Assembly: GCA_023144145.1 (NCBI GenBank)
Contig: JAGLGG010000102.1
Location: 1-40,296, forward strand
DNA from: Anaerolineales bacterium
GTDB lineage: Bacteria; Chloroflexota; Anaerolineae; Anaerolineales; E44-bin32
Direction: 5' to 3'
Length of the DNA stretch: 40,296 nt
Within the stretch, counting starts at the first letter, position 1. The number at the start of each line of letters is the position of its first letter. Both the position numbers and the translations under genes were made by a program. The notes beneath the pieces were generated by a model. The model was not told where the DNA came from and made no database searches. It was given only the letters and a program-made list of their open reading frames with translations. Positions 37,864 to 40,296 of this stretch are shown here, piece after piece.

Positions 37864-38501
37864 AAAGATTCCGCTCAATTTTCATTGATCTCGATGAAAC
37901 GCTTTATCCTAAATCAAACGGTATTTGGACCCTGATTAGCAATAAGATCAACGAGTTCATTACTCACGAGCTCAAATTGCCCCTCGAAAGCGCGATTCAA
38001 CTTCGTCAGCAATACCTTGCTCGCTATGGAACCACATTGATGGGCTTGCGCGAAAATCACGCTATTGATCCCTATAAATATTTAAAATTTGTTCACGATA
38101 TCCCCCTTGAGGAATTTCTCGGCCCAAACCCAATTCTAGCTAGTATGCTCAGCAAAATCTCTGCTACACGCATCATATTCACCAATGCAAGTGCCGAGCA
38201 TGCACAACGCGTAATTCGTCTTCTCGAGATAGAAGATTATATCGATCAAATAGTCGATATCATCGCCCTGGATTTTTGCAACAAGCCGAATCCTGAAGCA
38301 TATAAAAAAGCTCTTGAGTTGTCAGGAACCTCCGATCCCAAAACCAGTTTGATGGTTGACGATAGAATAGACAACCTGCATCCTGCTCACGATATGCAAA
38401 TAACGACAGTTCTCGTAGGTAGCGACGTGGTGGATGAAAAGATTGACTATACTGTGTCATCAATAACAGACCTAATAAATACGGTCCCGGATTTAGCGTA
38501 A
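37860..38501 (+). CDS. HAD-family phosphatase, pyrimidine 5'-nucleotidase-like
   Basis: A 213-aa haloacid-dehalogenase-type hydrolase. Motif I is FIDLDETLYP (nucleophile and acid/base Asp), motif II is IIFTNAS, the motif III Lys lies in CNKPNPEAYKKAL, and motif IV is LMVDDRIDNL. The N-terminal cap is small and helical. The LDETLYP form with an NxHA-like helix matches the SDT1/pyrimidine 5'-nucleotidase group that dephosphorylates UMP and CMP or related compounds, but HAD substrate prediction is unreliable. It overlaps the small membrane protein gene by 4 bp (ATGA) and is followed after 21 nt by another small membrane protein. Confidence 0.88.
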   Translation: MKRFRSIFIDLDETLYPKSNGIWTLISNKINEFITHELKLPLESAIQLRQQYLARYGTTLMGLRENHAIDPYKYLKFVHDIPLEEFLGPNPILASMLSKISATRIIFTNASAEHAQRVIRLLEIEDYIDQIVDIIALDFCNKPNPEAYKKALELSGTSDPKTSLMVDDRIDNLHPAHDMQITTVLVGSDVVDEKIDYTVSSITDLINTVPDLA

Positions 38502-38522
38502 GGTTGAGCAAGAATTGCTGAG

Positions 38523-38765
38523 ATGGAAACAGAAAATGTCGGGCTAATCGTTTGTGGAGTGCTGATTTTTGTAGCGCTGCTCAATACAGGCCTCATTTTT
38601 GGTGTATTAAGAGGTCAAAATAGGAATCGATTCGAAGTGATTGGAAAGGCGATTCGGGCTGCACAAAATCCCTGGCGAGATAGGGATGAGCAAATCGAAG
38701 AATTAAGGCAACGGGTATCTGATTTGGAGCAGGGAGAGAATGAGGTTACTCAGAATGGCTCATGA
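38523..38765 (+). CDS. Small single-pass membrane protein with coiled coil
   Basis: An 80-aa protein: a membrane helix at residues about 6-27 (VGLIVCGVLIFVALLNTGLI), then a basic stretch and a Glu/Gln/Arg-rich coiled coil (about 53-74, DRDEQIEELRQRVSDLEQ). This layout is common in small scaffold or regulatory proteins, but I recognise no family. It starts 21 nt after the HAD gene and overlaps the following CoA-transferase gene by 11 bp (or 26 bp with the upstream ATG). All four genes from 37573 on thus form one probable operon. Confidence 0.72.
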   Translation: METENVGLIVCGVLIFVALLNTGLIFGVLRGQNRNRFEVIGKAIRAAQNPWRDRDEQIEELRQRVSDLEQGENEVTQNGS

Positions 38766-39579
38766 TAAAAGGCTCTCTCTAAAAGAGGCGGCGGAGCTAA
38801 TTCCATCAAGGGAGTGCGTCATTGGTCTGGGTGGAGTGACTCTCTATCGCCGGCCGATGGCATTCTCGCTCGCCCTTTATGCCCGCCACTTACACAGTAG
38901 TGCCCCTTCAGATATCACCTTGTTATCCTTCACCGCCGGTCTTGAAAGTGATCTGCTCGTCGGTGCGGGGATGGTTCAGCGTGTCAGGACATGTTACTTT
39001 GGGTTAGAGGTCTTCGGTCTCGCACCCCATTTTACGAGTTTGGCAGGGGAGGGACGCATACAAATCGTTGAAGAAACAGAGGCCAGCTTGGCCTATGGTT
39101 TGAAAGCCACCATTTCGGAAGTTGGCTTTATGCCATCACACGCATGGACTGGGACCGATCTATTCAAGCTCCGTCCTGATGTCAAGCGCGTTACAGACCC
39201 ATATAGCGGCGAAGAACTCACTGCATTTCCACCAATAAGTTGTGACGTTGCAGTACTTCATGCACTGGAAGCTGATCCCCAGGGAAATGCGAACATCGGC
39301 GGGAATCAAGGCGTAGACCGGGAACTCGCACTTTGCGCTGAGACAGTTATTGTTACGTGTGAAAAAATTGTTGACCAACTCGACACTGCCGACATCGTTG
39401 GCATTGTGGTAGATGCAGTTGTTGAGACACCAAAGGGTGCTTGGCCTACCTCCTGCCACCCCTTATACCCCCTCGATGGAGAAGCCACGCTGAGTTATAC
39501 AGAGACTGCTGGAACAGCTGAGCACCAAAACCTGCTTTCTAATTGGTGTGAAAAGCACAATATCTCCCTTTCCGCATAA
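38755..39579 (+). CDS. Family I CoA-transferase, alpha (GctA-like) subunit
   Basis: A 274-aa protein of the acyl-CoA:carboxylate CoA-transferase family, alpha-subunit type. It opens LSLKEAAELIPSRECVIGLG, then GGVTLYRRPMAF and FTAGLESDLLVGAG, as in glutaconate CoA-transferase subunit A-like proteins. VAVLHALEADPQGNANIGGN is a clear family motif. The beta subunit carrying the catalytic Glu normally follows but is not in the remaining sequence, so the partner must be encoded elsewhere. The start at 38755 gives MAHDKRLSLKEAA and has GAGG 9 nt upstream; ATG at 38740 adds five residues. It overlaps the coiled-coil membrane protein gene. Substrate unknown. Confidence 0.85.
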   Translation: MAHDKRLSLKEAAELIPSRECVIGLGGVTLYRRPMAFSLALYARHLHSSAPSDITLLSFTAGLESDLLVGAGMVQRVRTCYFGLEVFGLAPHFTSLAGEGRIQIVEETEASLAYGLKATISEVGFMPSHAWTGTDLFKLRPDVKRVTDPYSGEELTAFPPISCDVAVLHALEADPQGNANIGGNQGVDRELALCAETVIVTCEKIVDQLDTADIVGIVVDAVVETPKGAWPTSCHPLYPLDGEATLSYTETAGTAEHQNLLSNWCEKHNISLSA

Positions 39580-39702
39580 CGCCATCGCTCATACAATTCT
39601 TATAATCTTAAAATAGATATACCCTTTAAATAAATGAGAGCGTGGTCACTTCAACAAAGTGGAAACTCTTAAAACCTCGCTGCAATTTCTTGCCAGAATA
39701 TG

Positions 39703-39731
39703 CCCCCAGCCGGTCCCCCTCCGGTTGGGGG
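39703..39731. repeat. GC hairpin repeat, copy 1
   Basis: CCCCCAGCCGG and CCGGTTGGGGG form an 11-bp stem (one G.T) with a 7-nt TCCCCCT loop. The core AGCCGGTCCCCCTCCGGTTG recurs unchanged at 39979-39998 in the same orientation. The two copies flank the 57-aa ORF. No T-tract on either side. Confidence 0.85.
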
Positions 39732-39747
39732 TGATATTCATTAATAC

Positions 39748-39921
39748 TCATGATTTGTCTAACGCATCTCGTTTTTCGTCAATGATTTTGAAAGCTTCTG
39801 CTTTTACGTCGTGTTCAACTATAAATTCGTCAGTCTTTCCGGAAATACTTTTTCCATCGATGGTATATACAATGCCGTAATATTTACCTTCCGGTGTTTG
39901 TTTGATTTCGTATGGAAACAT
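39748..39921 (-). CDS. 57-aa protein of unknown function
   Basis: From the ATG at 39921 the protein starts MFPYEIKQTPEGKYYGIVYT and runs through two beta-hairpin-like segments (YYGIVYTIDGKSIS, GKTDEFIVEHDV) to a C-terminal helix (KAEAFKIIDEKRDALDKS). GAGGAG 7-8 nt upstream favours this start over the longer frame to 39945. There is no signal peptide or membrane segment. I do not recognise the family. It is flanked by two direct copies of a GC hairpin and is on the opposite strand to its neighbours, which fits an independent cassette. Confidence 0.65.
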   Translation of the reverse strand: MFPYEIKQTPEGKYYGIVYTIDGKSISGKTDEFIVEHDVKAEAFKIIDEKRDALDKS

Positions 39922-39973
39922 TCTGTATCTCCTCATAATTCCCATCCTAATACAGTCTAGCAGAAAAGGTAAG

Positions 39974-40002
39974 CCCCTAGCCGGTCCCCCTCCGGTTGGG
40001 GG
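39974..40002. repeat. GC hairpin repeat, copy 2
   Basis: This is the second copy of the hairpin at 39703-39731, in direct orientation and differing only at its left edge (CCCCTAGCCGG for CCCCCAGCCGG). The stem CCCCTAGCCGG/CCGGTTGGGGG has an extra mismatch. It lies between the 57-aa ORF start and the window-end repeat. Confidence 0.85.
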
Positions 40003-40062
40003 TATAACTTCTCCGTATTTTGATTGTTATTAGTATACTTATAAAGCAATGATAAGAGTGAA

Positions 40063-40146
40063 CTGAAAAAAGTACCCTCAAAGCGAGTAGATGGTTATAT
40101 GTGGGGGTTCTCTTTTTGCAATTGATCTTTTTTCAGGGGAGTCATG
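40063..40146. repeat. Copy 2 of the window-end repeat, palindromic form
   Basis: The ends CTGAAAAAAG (40063-40072) and CTTTTTTCAG (40127-40136) are perfect inverted repeats. The left half matches 431-476 directly (33 of 46) and the right half (40110-40146) matches the reverse complement of 421-457 (33 of 37). So this copy looks like two of the 421-476 units joined in inverted orientation. It ends 43 nt before the protease-like start codon, as copy 1 ends 40 nt before trmD. TTGATC-17-TGTAAT (from 40122) could be a promoter within it. Confidence 0.7.
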
Positions 40147-40189
40147 TAATTCTCGGATCGAAACATCAAAAAGCTAAGGAATGAAACCT

Positions 40190-40296
40190 ATGTCTTCGAA
40201 GTTTGTCAAAATTTCAATTGGTATTGTGATCGGGGTTTTTCTCGCTGGCGGCCTGTTCAGTGCGGGGTTAGTAACTGGCGCAGCCTTTCAAGGAAT
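40190..40296 (+). CDS. N-terminus of a probable C-terminal-processing (S41) protease
   Basis: Only 35 residues are visible: MSSKFVKISIGIVIGVFLAG, then a Gly/Ala-rich continuation to the window end. This is a short cytoplasmic start followed by a membrane anchor, as in CtpA-type S41 proteases of related bacteria, but no catalytic part is visible and other anchored proteins are possible. AAGGA lies 9 nt before the ATG at 40190; the ATG at 40181 directly abuts AAGGA and is less likely. Confidence 0.45.
   Translation, partial: MSSKFVKISIGIVIGVFLAGGLFSAGLVTGAAFQG

Noticed and set aside
421..40146. The whole window as a mobile island or invertible segment bounded by inverted repeats.
   Set aside because: The interior is core housekeeping (rpoC, argS, rplU, mutL, dinB) with no integrase or transposase. 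The two repeats lie near start codons and are more likely dispersed elements.
1..40296. tRNA, rRNA or known riboswitch genes.
   Set aside because: In reading the gaps I saw no cloverleaf, rRNA motif or conserved aptamer core. A covariance search could still reveal small RNAs that I cannot detect by eye.

Overview
This is a gene-dense stretch of chromosome of about 48% GC by eye. It probably comes from a Chloroflexota bacterium of the Anaerolineae type. That placement is inferred from protein style (Thr/Pro-rich linkers in secreted proteins, a LysM lipoprotein, many two-component and partner-switching proteins, a lysine-tailed L21, the gene order), not from a marker search. There is no rRNA, tRNA, CRISPR array, prophage or intact insertion sequence. 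Nearly everything is housekeeping or signalling.

Layout. (1) 1-4.3 kb: 5' part of trmD (-), a 440-bp palindrome-rich gap, a LysM lipoprotein (-), a membrane TPR protein (+), and rpsT (+) with its own promoter and terminator. (2) 4.3-8.4 kb: argS, a solitary beta-type DNA methyltransferase with an Ig/PKD-like tail, and a degenerate OmpR-type regulator (-) behind an attenuator-like hairpin. (3) 8.5-12.7 kb: a double-SIS sugar-phosphate protein (-) whose start overlaps the divergent PfkB kinase and M20 peptidase genes (+), then a Thr/Pro-linker membrane protein (-). (4) 13-15.7 kb (-): a partner-switching operon of GAF-PP2C-HATPase, STAS and CheY-like proteins. (5) 15.9-19.6 kb: a polysaccharide deacetylase-like lipoprotein, a TIM-barrel/SnoaL fusion and DNA polymerase IV. 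(6) 19.6-22.6 kb: a 97-aa Cys protein under a consensus promoter, facing the tightly packed tdk-hpt-cca operon. (7) 22.8-28.9 kb (-): rpoC, then rplU-rpmA-rpmE, each under a perfect TTGACA/TATAAT promoter. (8) 29-35.8 kb: a 1092-aa sensor kinase (-), then a coupled operon (+) of receiver-CpaE ATPase, sirtuin and GAF histidine kinase. (9) 35.8-40.3 kb: mutL (-), a leaderless small-membrane-protein/HAD operon, a lone CoA-transferase alpha subunit, a 57-aa ORF between two copies of a GC hairpin repeat, and the start of a protease-like gene.

Most unusual points: L31 carries a C-terminal domain that closely resembles the RNA polymerase alpha C-terminal domain (alpha-CTD). It lies in the operon just downstream of rpoC, so it looks like a ribosome-transcription adaptor. 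A 37-nt motif lies in opposite orientations at the two ends of the window, at nearly the same distance from the start codons of trmD and the protease-like gene. Several genes have a -10 box only 7-13 nt from the start codon, which points to leaderless or near-leaderless transcripts. rpoC is not preceded by rpoB. A sirtuin is translationally coupled between a CpaE-type regulator and a histidine kinase.
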